Below, in pieces: positions 21,901 through 31,035 of a stretch of DNA of 64,000 bases; the first letter of the stretch is position 1; the number at the start of each line of letters is the position of its first letter. The position numbers and the translations under genes are program-made. Location of the stretch: assembly GCF_024139115.2 (NCBI RefSeq), contig NC_085139.1, positions 14,169,533-14,233,532 of the forward strand, in the 5' to 3' direction. Source of the stretch: Armigeres subalbatus. Lineage: Eukaryota > Arthropoda > Insecta > Diptera > Culicidae. The notes below the pieces were generated by a model. It worked only from the letters and a program-made list of their open reading frames with translations. It did no database searches and was not told the DNA's origin.

Positions 21901-24862
21901 AGGTCTGATGGCCACCTACGATTATAGCAGAATAAGAACTGTGGAAATCAGAAAACCATCAGAAATGGTTTAAAAAAAATTGCGCTGCTCTAGAACGAAC
22001 TTCACAAAATGACCATTTTTACGGACGTTCCGGATTTTCCAGAAGGCCGCCTGGTGGCCACCTGCGGTCATAGCAGTGTGAGAAATGTGTTTTAGGTCAA
22101 ACATCCCCATCAGAGATGGTTGAGAAAAAAATGCGCTGCGCTCGGACGAAATTTCCAGAATGACCATTTCTACGAACGTTCCGGGTTTTCCGGAAGGCCG
22201 CCTGGTGGCCACCTATGATCATAGGTGAGTGAGAACTACGAATGAACTCCAAGATTATTATCAGAAATGATATAGAAAAAATCACGTTACTTTAGGATGA
22301 ATTGTTAACGAAATAAACAAATAATTAATTACTGGTCTCTTTTCCCAGTGCACCTGAGCCTTTTATTTAGTTATATTTACCCGAGCCTTCCAACGAATCA
22401 CTTTTATTATCCTTTCAATTGATGAAGAACTATTTTTTTAGGTATACGTGTGGTTTGATGCACATTGATCAACTGACTAAAAATATATCTCATTTTTACT
22501 CAATGTGTTGTATTTTTTACAACGATGCGAGTCCCGAAAGGGTAAATCACTTTCAGTGTATACCTAAACTGCCGTTCTACGCATAACTGTTCCATGTTAC
22601 TTTTGATGAAAAAAATCCAAACTCGAATCAATTTGTCTCACTAATTTCGCTGTGGAAGCAAACCTGGGTATCCAGTGGAATAAACTTGATCGACGATGGT
22701 AGACATGGATGGACTTTACAATACAAGGTGCATTAACAACGCTGTATCAGACCACATGGATAATGGTGATTCATCCTGCATCTTTTTTTTGATCTGATGA
22801 TCATTTTCTGAAATGGATATGAATACAAGTTTAACCCTACAAGTATCTTCCCTGGACAAAGGCACAACTTTGTGATCAGCTTGAATGCTGTCAAGTCTCA
22901 GAGCTTAAATGCATCTTTACTCTTCAGAGAAAGAGGCACACTAGTGGTGCCACTAGGAATCGATACTGCGATCGATCTTGAGAAGCGATTACATTATTTT
23001 CTGTACTACACATACATATCTCCCATTACAGAATGAAAACCTCCTTACTTTGAAGAATAGAAAAGGGGTTCCCATTAGGATTAGATGGAGATGGGCAATG
23101 TACTTGTACTAGTCTTTAACTCATCCGTCAAGAAACGCAGCTACCAGAATCTGTTCATACTAAACACAAACACAGTTCGTGCTTAAATCGTATCCAACAA
23201 GGATACCACAGGTATCTAACAAGGATACCATAGAAGCAAGTTAAATCTCAACTGACTTCGCTAATGAAAATTCTCCTCACAGCGTCTATGATCTATGAAA
23301 CCCCACACTCCATTCCACTCCCATCCTATTCCGCTAGGTTAGATACACCACCCGTGTATCACGCAAAACTACTACTGTCTACTTCCACTCCCCACTCCAT
23401 TGGTGTATTATGGAAAGTGTAAGTTCTCGGATTTACGCTGGTGACCTGGCCCAGCGACCCCCTTGTGCATCATGAAAATGAAATGAAATGAAAATGAAAG
23501 TTCAACCCTACAAGTATCTTACCGCTATCTGCCATGAGTAACCCGGGAACCAGCTGAAATCGGTCGACGGCTTAGTGGTGGTTCGCGTCGACTGCGGAAC
23601 AACTCGATAAACGGTCAGCGTTTCGTGCACGAACCCGGATGGATTGCAGTAACTTCCGCTAACGCCCTGCTTGGACATGGCAAACATGTCCGCATAGTTG
23701 GCAATCCGGCGGTTACATTTTTTACAGCAGCATGAGCATGTCTGGAATCAGAGTTCATCAATAGAAAAGTAATACGATTAATTTATTCGAAGGATCTTAC
23801 GTAGTCGAGAATGCTGTTAACCAGCAACATCCGCGTCAGAACCGAGTTCGTATAAAACAGCTCCTTCCGGTCGGTGTCACTGAGAGGAATGTTCTTTGCC
23901 AGCCAGAAGGACAGCATCGCCGGATCAGCCGTGGGTACGGACTCGATTTGTAAAAATTCTAGGAATCGCCTAACTTTGTTGAGTACCTCATTTGAGCAGT
24001 ACTGATCGTAGACAAATTTAGGCCAAACACTAGACTGGGCCGCCATCAAACGATTCCTGGCCAGATTGTTGATCTTCGCCGTGTTGTTGGTGCAAAAATT
24101 GGTCAATGGATCTGGAAGCAACACTTCCGGTAGAATCTTTACTTGCGCGTAGTAATGGGCCCGTCCTTCGCGTTGAACCGACCGTGTCAAGGCTCCATCT
24201 TCCTGGGGTACCAACTCGAATCTCTGTTGCGCTGTGGTTTTGAGTACTAGATTTGAGTCGCGAACCACTTTTTCGTATACTTCGCAGATGACGCCGAAAA
24301 TACGTTTCTTGTATGGATGCTCCCAGAACACCAACCCGATGCGATTACTATCACTGCCGTCGAACTCCAGCAACGCATTTGTCAGGATGAACGGAATAGT
24401 TTCCCCCGGAAATATGATCGACTGGTGACCACTCACTGGAATACGATGAATCGAACCCGGTACTAATCGTTCCAATGCTTCCACGCGTTTAAGCTTTCCC
24501 AGGTATGTGTGCTCGGACGGAAGCTGCGTATTGTACGTCAATTTTGATCGATTTCTCAGGCCATCGTTCGTCGTCTGTTGGTGTACTGCAGGACCGGCCA
24601 GTGATGGACCGGCTAACAGTTGATCTCCGTTCTGGGGATTGTGATGATCATTGATAGATATTTGGTACATCAACACATCATTCTCATCATCTTTGGAAAA
24701 GAAAGTAAAAATGACAAATTTCTAATTGCGTATTACTTTTCTCTGGGTGATTAGTAGCTGAGATCGATTCTGCAGCTCTAACAATTTTCAATTGCAGAAA
24801 TCCTTACCATTCTGGTGCCAACACTTCAACCTTAAATTGGAACAGAACTGGCGAAAGCACAT
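6971..24862 (-). CDS. CRBN: Cereblon (LON plus CULT domain), CRL4 substrate receptor
   Basis: Reading down the minus strand, exons are 24862-24808, 24690-23801, 23741-23523 and 7135-6971. They total 1329 nt and encode 442 residues, the same length as human CRBN. The large exon holds the LON-like domain, starting near LPSEHTYLG. The CULT domain begins with TCSCCCKKC and closes in the last exon with CNAC, giving four zinc-ligand cysteines. The three pocket tryptophans are present (SWF, SW, GWKF; about 379, 385, 399). Cereblon binds DDB1 and presents degrons with C-terminal cyclic imides. Introns are 117, 59 and 16,387 bp with GT/AG ends. The first exon (55 nt, ATG at 24862) is tentative; insect orthologues often have longer acidic N-termini. 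The Drosophila orthologue is ohgata. Confidence 0.88.
7253..9540 (+). mobile_element. RTE-like non-LTR retrotransposon, family B, 5' truncated
   Basis: In cereblon intron 3, antisense to the gene. It starts inside the endonuclease C-terminus (FDSDHYLV near 7316), continues through a basic linker (7560-7900) and a reverse transcriptase to a short 3' end tailed with AAATAAATGAATGA. Reading frames break near 8060-8115, 8545, 8766 (stop after the FADD box) and 9230, so it is a pseudogene. RT landmarks: LNAAYKV near 8250, QAGF near 8330, DFKAAYDSIDR near 8440, FADDMD near 8727. The C-terminal 'RVRWPGHVARM' block and the microsatellite-like tail suggest the RTE clade (JAM1-like); clade is from memory. 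A 3' fragment of the same family lies at 59270-59552. Confidence 0.75.
9541..9845. other. Unassigned intronic DNA
   Basis: About 300 bp of cereblon intron 3 between two oppositely oriented RTE copies. I see no ORF, inverted repeat or RNA-like structure here. Confidence 0.5.
9846..12030 (-). mobile_element. RTE-like non-LTR retrotransposon, family A copy 1
   Basis: Minus-strand, 5'-truncated copy. From 12016 downwards: the post-endonuclease linker (QLEVALPTEEQ), the RT entry (LKNNKAPGVDQLPGELF), then a frameshift near 11000-11100. The palm follows (FIDFKAAYDTIDR, RRGLRQGDGLS, FADDIDIMA), then the thumb and the 'GRLRWAGHVA' C-terminal block. The 3' end is an ATAAATAATAATAAATA tail at 9846-9885. 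Two further copies (15358-17512, 34045-36750) share most of the sequence. Confidence 0.78.
12031..12440. other. Unassigned intronic DNA
   Basis: AT-rich intron sequence between the RTE copy and the tandem-repeat array. No coding potential or clear repeat structure recognised; the left limit of the array could extend further in degraded form. Confidence 0.4.
12441..12719. repeat. 143-bp tandem repeat, left part (two units)
   Basis: Two diverged units, starting near 12455 and 12590, with the shared landmarks GATATCTCGGGATCTRTGGG, TTGCCGTCTTCTACAAAG-type and AATATGTTGAGAAACTG. The second unit is cut at 12719-12721 by the pogo-like transposon; the array resumes at 17569. Confidence 0.8.
13417..14868 (-). 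pseudogene. pogo/Tigger-family DDE transposase, N-terminus broken
   Basis: About 480 residues of open frame: CENP-B-type helix-turn-helix (residues about 5-75), then a DDE_1 catalytic domain with NADESALF, LLLLDNCSAH and PMDQGV supplying the three acidic positions, then an acidic tail. The frame opens with GTG at 14868; the first ATG is six codons later. Upstream, in and out of frame, lies a psq-type helix (IRSVENGS near 14958-14981) followed by stops. The normal N-terminal DNA-binding half is therefore cut off. It cut and pasted the surrounding element; this copy is probably dead. Confidence 0.85.
15358..17512 (-). mobile_element. RTE-like non-LTR retrotransposon, family A copy 2
   Basis: Same family as 9846-12030, nested inside the pogo-like element near its 5' end. 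From the right: linker (17430-17042) with frame breaks near 17275 and 17040, RT entry through palm (17002-16424), a stop near 16421, then palm, FADDIDIMA and C-terminal block down to 15371. The 3' tail is an ATAATAAATAAATAAA run at about 15358. The right boundary is taken where sequence shared with the third copy stops. Confidence 0.75.
17569..18700. repeat. 143-bp tandem repeat, right part (about eight units)
   Basis: Continuation of the 12441-12719 array. Units begin near 17580, 17723, 17867, 18011, 18155, 18286, 18428 and 18555, the last two decayed. Each contains a CG(C/A)AAGG-GGCGCTA-type start, a GATATCTCGGGATCT core and an AATATGTTGAGAAACTG end. Unit variants recur every third unit, implying a trimeric higher-order repeat of about 430 bp (see findings). 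Confidence 0.85.
18701..19172. other. Unassigned intronic DNA
   Basis: AT-rich intron DNA between the tandem array and a SINE. A GGGTTCGATCTCAGG match to a pol III B box near 18701 is isolated and not enough to call a SINE. Confidence 0.4.
19173..20915 (-). mobile_element. tRNA-derived SINE with GAAGAA-type tail, split by an LTR element
   Basis: The minus-strand head at 20915-20829 has a B-box-like GAGTTCGATTCTC; the tail at 19173-19190 is a GAAGATGAAGAAGAA run. The SINE body is interrupted at 19317-20819 by a non-autonomous LTR element with a 5-bp duplication. A related SINE at 52585-52857 shows the uninterrupted order. Confidence 0.75.
19317..20819 (+). mobile_element. Non-autonomous LTR retrotransposon, 1.5 kb
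   Basis: Direct repeats at 19317-19477 (161 bp) and 20679-20819 (141 bp) begin TGTAGTGACC and end GGTTATTACA; the left one has a 20-bp extra segment. A TGGCGACGAGGATG primer-binding-like site follows the left repeat. The purine tract AAGGGGGAAGGAG precedes the right one. The target duplication is GCAAG at 19312-19316 and 20820-20824. The 1.2-kb interior has no gag or pol frame, so it must be mobilised in trans. The PBS is compatible with a tRNA-Arg 3' end. Confidence 0.88.
20950..22300. repeat. About 150-bp tandem repeat array interrupted by a MITE
   Basis: Units start TCAGAAATGGTTTA near 20961, 21815, 21958, 22110 and a decayed one near 22260. Shared blocks are GCGCTGCTCTAGGAC, TTTTTACGGACGTTCCGGAT and GGTGGCCACCT. 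Between the first and second units a MITE is inserted at 21064-21769; when it is removed the spacing is regular. Confidence 0.8.
21064..21769. mobile_element. MITE with TGCA target duplication
   Basis: Inverted ends start CTGCCGTTCTACGCAT (left) and CTGCCCTTCTACGCAT (right, complemented) and stay similar for about 26 bp. TGCA flanks both sides (21060-21063, 21770-21773). Removing the element restores a tandem-repeat unit. No transposase. A lone left-end-like sequence also occurs at 22570-22590. Confidence 0.8.
22437..22568. repeat. Short inverted-repeat element
   Basis: 11-bp arms TTTAGGTATAC (22437-22447) and GTATACCTAAA (22558-22568) enclose about 110 bp. It may be a small MITE; target duplication not evident. 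Confidence 0.35.
22850..23503 (+). mobile_element. Retroposed insert with AAATG tail beside cereblon exon 3
   Basis: A 654-bp segment between 17-bp identical direct repeats (22833-22849 and 23504-23520) that ends in ATGAAATGAAATGAAAATGAAAG. Long target duplication plus a simple-repeat tail is the mark of target-primed reverse transcription. I recognise no A/B box or RT frame, so it may be a SINE without a clear head or a LINE 3' end. The right duplication overlaps the intron side of the splice donor at 23522. Confidence 0.78.
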
Positions 24863-25310
24863 CACTAATCATTCGCTGCTAATCAATTGCCTATCCAATT
24901 CCCATCAATATCAACGCAAATTATTTTTTGGAGGTACGTTCACCCTGTTCGATATCGAAAACAAAGAATGAATGTAGTACAACGCACTACCGCACATATT
25001 CACAGGGATTGCCGAATTTAAATTTGCACAAGTTTGCTGCATCCACCGTAATGTTCAAACCGTTCAAGCACAAACATCGAGTAGAGTAAAATTGAATAAT
25101 CACTGTCATAATATTTTCGTGCGTATTGCGCATACTCACCGGTCGTGCAAACAGTTTTGGCTATGTATATACCTACAAGCTCGAAATAACAAATCGGGTT
25201 GTTATTATCTACTCAATGGCAGCAGAGTGAAACTACATTGTAGACAATGAATGGGCTAACATTTTACTCAATGAAATTTTACATACAAGGCTCAAGCGTT
25301 AATTGCTTCG
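24863..25310. promoter_or_regulatory. Region upstream of cereblon
   Basis: Non-repetitive AT-rich sequence upstream of the tentative first cereblon exon. Promoter and any untranslated or additional coding exon should lie here. No clear core promoter motif was found. Confidence 0.3.
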
Positions 25311-25332
25311 CGGAGCCGACTTTTTATTTTTG

Positions 25333-25708
25333 CCTTTCTCGTACACCAAGGTGTAACTAAAAGGATATATATTTACTTCCAAGACGATCTTGTGATAGAC
25401 GGTCCCGAGACCCAAAGTGTTATATAGAAATCGGCTCAGCTCGACGAATTGAGATGATGTATGTCTATGTGTATGTGTGTTCGTGTGTGTATGTATGTGC
25501 GCAAAATAAAACTCACTCATCTTGATCCGATAAGTTGCATTCGACGGGGAATCCTGTCCCATTGTTTCCTATTGAAAATTGGCCAGATCTGACTATGGGA
25601 TCAAAAGTGATGGCCAAAATACGATTTGTATACAAAAAAAAAACACGCTAAGAAATTCTCACTCAATTATTTTAATAGTATATCTAATGTACGAGAAAGG
25701 AACAAACA
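25333..25708. mobile_element. MITE-like repeat containing a TG-rich microsatellite
   Basis: Ends CTTTCTCGTACA (about 25333) and TGTACGAGAAAG (about 25708) form 12-13-bp inverted repeats. A TG-rich run (TATGTGTATGTGTGTTCGTGTG) lies at about 25465-25500. A minus-strand 87-residue open frame here reads through the microsatellite as histidine/threonine repeats and is not a gene. A similar GTACAAGAAAGGC end occurs near 36985. Confidence 0.6.
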
Positions 25709-25864
25709 TCACCAGGTGGATCAATCTGGGTTTTATTTGATATTTTTCTTAAAGATTCTGTGGACCTAAGGAGGTGCAGGAGGCCGATTTGGAAGATTTT
25801 CCATTATAGGCAATAACTTTTGCCGCGGCTGGCCGATTTTGTTCAAATTTTGCACAAAAAATGT

Positions 25865-26215
25865 AATGCATATCAGAGAACCGCGCTGAGCGAGGAGTGC
25901 AACGTCATCCGCCCATTCAAAGTCGTTCAGGTGCTCCATGGTTAGCCGTTTGGTCCACGGTCAAACGCATGACCAGAATCTCGTTGATTACGATGAGAAA
26001 CAATAGGGGCGATATGATACATCCTTGGCTCATACTAGCTACAACCCGGATAGGATCGGACAAGACTTCATTGTGCATCACTCTACACGAGAAGGCCTTG
26101 TACTGTGCTTCGATGAGGCCGATGATTTTCTCAGGAACCTCCATGCGTCTCAGGGTGCCTACATGTCTTCGAGATTGAGAAGGTCGAAAGCTTGTCATCC
26201 ACCCCTCGGACCTCA
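25865..26215 (-). pseudogene. Reverse transcriptase fragment, same family as 40640-47558
   Basis: Minus-strand remnant spanning the palm: VPEKIIGLIEAQYKAFSC, then SQGCIISPLLFLIVI (normally RQGCILSPLLFL) and a WADDVALLAQ box read in a shifted frame near 25890. It closely resembles residues 95-190 of the ORF at 46215-47558. Confidence 0.75.
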
Positions 26216-26944
26216 GTCCAAGGGGGCGCATGAGACACGGAGACAAAACAATAAGTTTGAAAAGGCTCACAGGGCTTGGTCCCGCGACCCCAAACCTGAC
26301 CTGTGGCAACAATCTGGTTCGAATGTAAGCAGAACCACCAATTAGATTTGCCGAGCCATCCCAAGCCAGAAAAAGAAATTTCAGTTTCACAACAAAGTAA
26401 AAGGAATGATTAAGAGTGTACTTACGTTTATTTAAACCTACTTAACCTATGGTTCTGTTGGTGTGGTGATTATTATTATCGTGATCACTGCACCTTTCAA
26501 TCACTTTGAAGATGGTCTTTAGTTTGAGCAATCTTACCGATCTCAAAGGCAGATATTTACTCCTGCTGCACCATCATCCTCAGGAGTATAATATTTCTCC
26601 TATTTTCCATCACCGAGTACACTAAATGGGTGAGAAACAGCTGATTAACAATTGTTCCCACTATTGCAACTGTTCCATCTACCCCAAGCAGTTCACCGTA
26701 TTCGCTCCGTTCGGTGTCTTTTTTTTTTCTTGAGCAAGGGTAAACGGAAATCTGCAACCAGACACCTGAGGAGGTACTCAGGTAGTGTGGGGATGGGTAT
26801 GTCATGTAACTCTTACCCGACCCACTAAAACCAAAACCCTTTCGCCATTCCGTACCCCCGGCCCGCAATTAAGCAATTCATCAGGAGGGGACTATTGAGA
26901 ACGCTCAGGCCTATGCTAACGCACTTGACGTCGATACACACAAC

Positions 26945-27337
26945 CAGTGTTGGTAAAATCACTCATAAATCTCAATCAACGAGCGCTCCCCTGCGATCGA
27001 AATCGCTTGCGATTTTGAAGGAATGCATCACGCTTGAATTTTTCATGCTAAAACGCATCATTTCACTCATTTGCCAAAAAATCATTTTGGTTTAAAAACG
27101 CATATGAAATCAATTTGGGGCAATTTATTGCTTATACATAAAAGAGTGTCTAATATTGTATGCGACAAACGTCAATTCATTGTTTTTAACGAAGGAGAAC
27201 AAAAGAAAACCTACGATGATTCAAATAGATGATTCAACTCATCCATGAGTTTTTAGGTGCTGAGTTGGGTGCGTTTCAACTCACGCTTGATTTCAATCAC
27301 CCATGAGTTTTGAGATTTTGAGTTTTTACCAACACTG
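26945..27337. mobile_element. hAT-type MITE in the R1 3' UTR
   Basis: A 393-bp element that starts CAGTGTTGGTAAAA and ends TTTTTACCAACACTG, flanked by an exact 8-bp duplication CACACAAC (26937-26944 and 27338-27345). End motif and 8-bp duplication are hAT hallmarks. It has no transposase. Confidence 0.9.
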
Positions 27338-27566
27338 CACACAACATCGACTTCAAGGGTGGCTACCTCACCACCCGTCGATCGCAAGCTATGATAGTAA
27401 CCTAGCGGTCCGTATCATAATCTCACGTTGGAGACGAGCACCCCGACAACAACCACCGCGCGTGAACCGCAATGACCTCTATATCTACATACTGAGGTCC
27501 CCGCAGCCCACCCGCGACATGTTGGTTGCCGGGGTGAGCAAAGTGTTCACTGCATCACAGGTGCCC

Positions 27567-30480
27567 TTACTGCACTCGTTGGTTTTGTTTAAGACGCCAC
27601 CACCGCAGCAGTTTCGACATAATCTGTTGAGATGCTGTGTTCACCGCATTCCATATAGCTTCCTCCCGGCACATCCTCTCGACGAGGTTGTCCGGGGTTG
27701 TATCTATACCACTAATAAGCAGCATGACATTGCGTTCTACCTCGAATCGCGGGCATGCGAACATCACATGCTCTGCCGATTCTACCTCATCTACACATTC
27801 AGGACACTCCGAAGAATTTGCGAAGCCAAACCTGTGTAGGAATTTTTTAAAGCAACCATGTTCAGACAACACCTGTGTTAGGTGGAAGTTGACTTGACCA
27901 TGCTTCCTATCAACCCAGTTGGACACATCTGGAATCAGTCTGTGGGTCCAACGACCTTTGACTGCGGTGTCCCATGATGCTCTTTGCCATTTAAGCAACG
28001 AAGCTGCTCTCTTGACACGTCGCACTTGCACCGAGTCCCTTTCGTTGTAGCACTCCACATCTTCCTCTAAGAGTATGTCGATCGGCATCATTCCAGCTAT
28101 AACGCACACCGCCTAATATGACATGGTGCGATATGCGCTCGCGACACGTAGACACATCAGCCGGTGTACTCTGATCAATTTCTTTACATTGTACTCGGCT
28201 TTTAGTGCTACGGCCCATGCCGGCACGCCATAACGGATGATAGACAATGCCACGCCAGCTATCAGCCTACGCACTTGACTATGCACCGCCGATCTGTTGG
28301 ACATCATTCGTGATAAAGATTTTATCACCAATGAAGTCCGCTGACATGCATAATCGACGTGGCTCGTAAAATTGAGCTTATCATCGATCATCACGCCCAG
28401 ATGCTTGAGAGACCTCACGGAGTTAACTGTGCAGGTCCCTACTTTTATCCTCGCTTGTTGCAACCCATGGCGGTTATGCACTACCACGACTTCCGTCTTG
28501 TGGTGTGCAAGGGATAACCGTCTCGAGTTGAGCCATTCCTCCACTCTGCCAATCGCGTATGAAGCCTTCAGTCTAACTTCGTCGAGAGTGTCACCTGCTA
28601 CTTCTAGCATTACGTCATCCGCGAAGCCTTCTATCTTCGCACCGGCCGGGAGACTTAAGCGTAATACTCCGTCGTACATAATATTCCACAGAACCGGTCC
28701 GAGGATCGACTTTTGACCAGCATCAGTGTCGTATAACAGCGCCCAGTTCTGAAAATAACTTTTCAGTATCCTGCACAGGTAATCCGGAACACTCAATCGG
28801 TGCAGGGAGTCAGCAATTGCTGCCCAGCTAGCATTGTTAAACGCGTTTTTCACATCAAGTGTAACCAATACCTAATACCTCTTCTATTTAAACCTCTCGC
28901 TATCTTGGCCGTATCCGTTACCGGTCGAATTGCTTCGATGGTAGAACGGCCCTTACGGAAACCATACTGGTTGCTGGATAAGCCACCAGCACACTCTGTA
29001 TAAGCCGACAATCTATTCAGAATGACCCTCTCTAGCAGCTTTCCAGCTGTGTCGAGTAGGCAAATTGGTCTGTATGCCGAAGGATCCCCCGGCTGTTTGC
29101 CAGGCTTCGGTAATAGCACCAATTTCTGCCGTTTTCATCGATCTGGGAAGTTTCCTTCATCCATGCATCTCTGGAGGCAGCTCCTGAACATATCTGGATT
29201 GGCAAGAATGACGTGTTTAAGGGCCAGGTTTGGAATACCATCCGGGCCTGGCGCCGTATTGAGCTTAAGTTTTCTTGCGGCTACGATAAGCTCTTCGTTA
29301 GTCACTAGCGGTACCATGTCAACTGACTCGTACGGGGTAGCGGGCCAGTCCGATGGTTCATGTTTCGGAAACAATCCCTCTACTATACCGGCTAACATCT
29401 CTGGGGATCTTTCAGGAGGTGTGCTATTGGTCCTAGACATCACTATCCTGTATGCATCTCCCCACGGGGTGTCATTCGCCATCCTGCACAGCTGTTCGAA
29501 GCAGGCTCGCTTGCTACATTTAATCTCGTAGTTCAGAGCTCTGCTCGCTGTCTGGAATACCCCACGTCTATCGAGTCGCTCAGCGTCTGTTCTAGCACGT
29601 CGCAACCTTCTTTTAGCTCTAAGACAGGTTCTACGAAGATCTGCAATCGTGTCAGACCACCAGTACACTGGTTGTCGATTTTCTGGGGGCTGGGTCTTCC
29701 TTGGCATCGCCACGTCACAGGCACGTGTAAGTACCTCTGTCAGTTCGTTACCGCTCAGTCCTGTAGTCCTACTCTCCCAGCGCAGCGCCTCCTCCAATAG
29801 CTCTTGATTGAGCTGTGAGGTGCGCCATCCGGGATCAGTTGCACCACCTCTTCTCGTCGTAGTTTTCCGGGTATACTCGACCATAAAACGTACTTCCTGG
29901 TGGTCGCTAGAAGTATGACCCTCGTGGACCATCCATCCTGGTTCTTCAGTCCATCCTGCGCTGCAGAAGGTGACGTCGATACATGAATCACCGCTCGGTC
30001 CTCTAAACGTTGGCACTTGACCTTCGTTCAGCAGAACTACGTTCAATGCCGCTAGTGACTCTAGCAGGATATAACCTCTAGCGTTAGTAAACCGGGATCC
30101 CCAGTCCACTGCCCACGCATTGAAGTCACATGCTACAACTACTGGTTTAAGGCCAGTTAGTTTCGCCGCAAGAATATCAACTACCCTAGTGTACTGCTTT
30201 ATACTCCATCTAGGAGGACAGTAGCAGCTACAAAAGTAAACACTGTTAACCTTTGCTATGACGAAACCCTCATCGTCGGGAGAAGATATTATCTTCTGGA
30301 TGGGGTATCGCCTACAAGTCCCGATTCCCACCATACCGACTTGTCCGCAATCCAGCTGCCGTTCCCAGCAGGAATGCGGTATGGGTCGGACAGCAAGGCA
30401 ACATCAGCTTTACACTCGATAACCAACTGTTGTAGCAGCAGCTGGGCCGCCTCGCAGTGGTTCAAGTTAAGCTGTGTAAC
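27567..30480 (-). pseudogene. R1-clade ORF2: endonuclease, reverse transcriptase, C-terminal zinc motif
   Basis: The N-terminus (NLNHCEAAQLLLQQ near 30450) is one frame away from the main endonuclease frame at 30334. The endonuclease has ACDFNAW and SSDHQEV. RT blocks: LNTAPGPDGIPN (about 29240), KPGKQPGDPSAYRPICLLD, GFRKGRST, LDVKNAFN, GFADDV. 'VPQG' is missing before SILGPVLWN, pointing to a small deletion near 28710. Frames break near 30340, 29125, 28865 and 28110. The C-terminal domain has CPECVDEVESAEHVMFAC, typical of the R1 clade. The enzyme nicks target DNA and reverse transcribes the element RNA there; this copy is inactive. Confidence 0.85.
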
Positions 30481-31035
30481 TTGCCTGTCTGGACCCTTCT
30501 AGAGGCCGGACAGGCCTGAGCACCGGTGAGATGCCTGTTGTCTGCCCCCGGAGGACAGATCAGACATCTCGGTGCAGCCTGGCAGGTGCGAGCCTGGTGG
30601 TTTTCGGCTTTGCACCTACGGCACAGCTTACTACGGTCAGGACTTATGACCGTGGCCAAAGCACCTGTAGCAGGCCTGATTGGGTTGGCTTATGCTCAGC
30701 GAGCACACCGACCAACCCACCTTCAGTTTTACCTTATCCAGCATTTTCTTGGCCTCAGCCATAGGTACTTGGAATGAGGCAACCTGCATTCCCGCAAAGC
30801 CTTTGCGTAACCGACTCGCGTATTCCTGGATCTCGACATTGCACTGATCTTTCAGTGCGTCTACCAGGTCTCCGGCTTCGGTTATTTCATCCATGCCCTT
30901 GCACTGGATGTTCAGGACTGGGCACAGGGCTCTAACCTGGACCATGTCACCCAGGACCTCTTCCGTCAACTTTTTATACTCGGAACTCTTCCGAGTAGCA
31001 TCCCGCTTCAAGACGAGAATCATCTCGCCTTTGCG
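30462..31035 (-). pseudogene. R1-clade ORF1 remnant with zinc knuckles
   Basis: TRKGEMILVLKRD is preceded by a stop codon. An alpha-helical stretch follows, then ACYRCFGHGH, a frameshift near 30640, and two more knuckles (CRRCKAENHQARTC, CLICPP) down to about 30500. The N-terminal half of a normal ORF1 is missing. Confidence 0.75.

Larger units (their letters stand above)
26540..31035 (-). mobile_element. R1-clade non-LTR retrotransposon
   Basis: Minus strand: ORF1 with zinc knuckles (31035-30462), ORF2 with endonuclease, RT and a C-terminal Cys/His motif (30480-27567), then a roughly 1-kb 3' untranslated region to about 26540. The UTR carries a hAT-like MITE. Most R1-clade relatives are site-specific (rDNA, telomeric repeats). 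This copy is 5' truncated near 31040 and not in an obvious rDNA or telomeric context. Confidence 0.75.

Noticed and set aside
25299..25562. Protein with His/Thr repeats
   Set aside because: Translation of a TG/CA microsatellite inside a MITE-like repeat.
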